The notes beneath the pieces were generated by a model. The model saw nothing but the letters and a program-made list of their open reading frames with translations. It did not search any database and was not told where the DNA came from. Positions 6,948 through 7,008 of a DNA stretch of 7,008 nt are shown piece by piece (positions within the stretch are counted from its first letter, which is position 1; each line of letters starts with the position of its first letter). The stretch comes from Elioraea sp964533585 (GTDB lineage Bacteria > Pseudomonadota > Alphaproteobacteria > Acetobacterales > Acetobacteraceae), in assembly GCA_964533585.1 (NCBI GenBank), contig CAZHMM010000181.1, forward strand, positions 1-7,008, in the 5' to 3' direction. Made by a program: the position numbers and the translations under genes.

Positions 6948-7005
6948 GGCCCCGGGTCACGCGGCGGCGGTGCGGCGCGGAGGGCGATCCGCATCACGGC
7001 ATGGG
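6948..7005 (-). other. Upstream edge of the kinase gene; unidentified reading-frame tails
   Basis: On the minus strand two frames are open from the window edge towards the kinase. One gives ...RIALRAAPPPRDPGPWDRPAS and ends with TGA at 6928-6926, overlapping the kinase ATG at 6929 as ATGA. The other ends ...CRDADRPPRRTAA with TGA at 6959-6957. At this length and GC content both may be chance. If either is real, an upstream gene would be closely linked with the kinase. No promoter was recognised here. Confidence 0.2.
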
Positions 7006-7008
7006 CCG

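Noticed and set aside
5659..6960. 433-codon minus-strand frame overlapping the kinase N-terminal half
   Set aside because: It is a same-strand frame shifted against the kinase, an Arg/Gly-rich product with no domain. The kinase frame has TM, PAS and HisKA features throughout.
1..7005. CRISPR array, tRNA/rRNA gene, insertion sequence, prophage or a new multi-gene system
   Set aside because: No regularly spaced repeats, cloverleaf or rRNA-like stretches, transposase motifs or terminal inverted repeats were found. The four genes belong to familiar families without a shared theme.

Overview
The window is very GC-rich (by eye about 70 %), with dense genes and strong G/C preference at third codon positions. 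The gene content points to an alphaproteobacterium: a class I type PHA synthase, a Bug/TctC-type periplasmic receptor and a large hybrid sensor kinase. The receptor's leader (RR near the N-terminus, ending in ...PAVLRAQ) resembles those common in Acetobacteraceae such as Roseomonas. That placement is an inference from style, not a phylogenetic result.

Layout. Positions 1-741 (+) hold the 3' part of an MBL-fold metallo-hydrolase whose start lies before the window. A perfect 11-bp hairpin (752-779) separates it from the convergent gene at 800-1768 (-), a Bug/TctC-type solute receptor with an exported leader and a good ribosome binding site. Next, also on the minus strand, is phaC (1927-3741), a complete poly(3-hydroxyalkanoate) synthase with its Cys-Asp-His triad. 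Then comes a hybrid histidine kinase (3984-6929, or to 6947) with the order TM, periplasmic sensor, TM, PAS, HisKA, HATPase, REC, HPt. The last ~60 bases lie upstream of the kinase; two short reading frames run off the edge there and cannot be identified.

The three minus-strand genes point the same way but do not look like one operon. The gaps of 158 bp and 242 bp contain hairpins, and both phaC and the receptor gene have their own strong Shine-Dalgarno sequences. The receptor gene also has a plausible promoter. No functional link between the MBL hydrolase, the receptor, PHA synthesis and the kinase can be shown from this window; it reads as ordinary chromosomal neighbourhood.

The one observation that the genes do not explain is a repeated intergenic element. 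The gaps just downstream of phaC (1837-1931) and of the kinase gene (3912-3988) align collinearly in the same orientation, with 60 identical bases in 77 aligned columns and one 18-base length difference. In both copies the stop codon of the upstream gene (TAG) lies inside the element's terminal GCGCTAGC. This looks like a REP/BIME-like palindromic repeat at gene 3' ends. I see no new defence, mobile or biosynthetic system.
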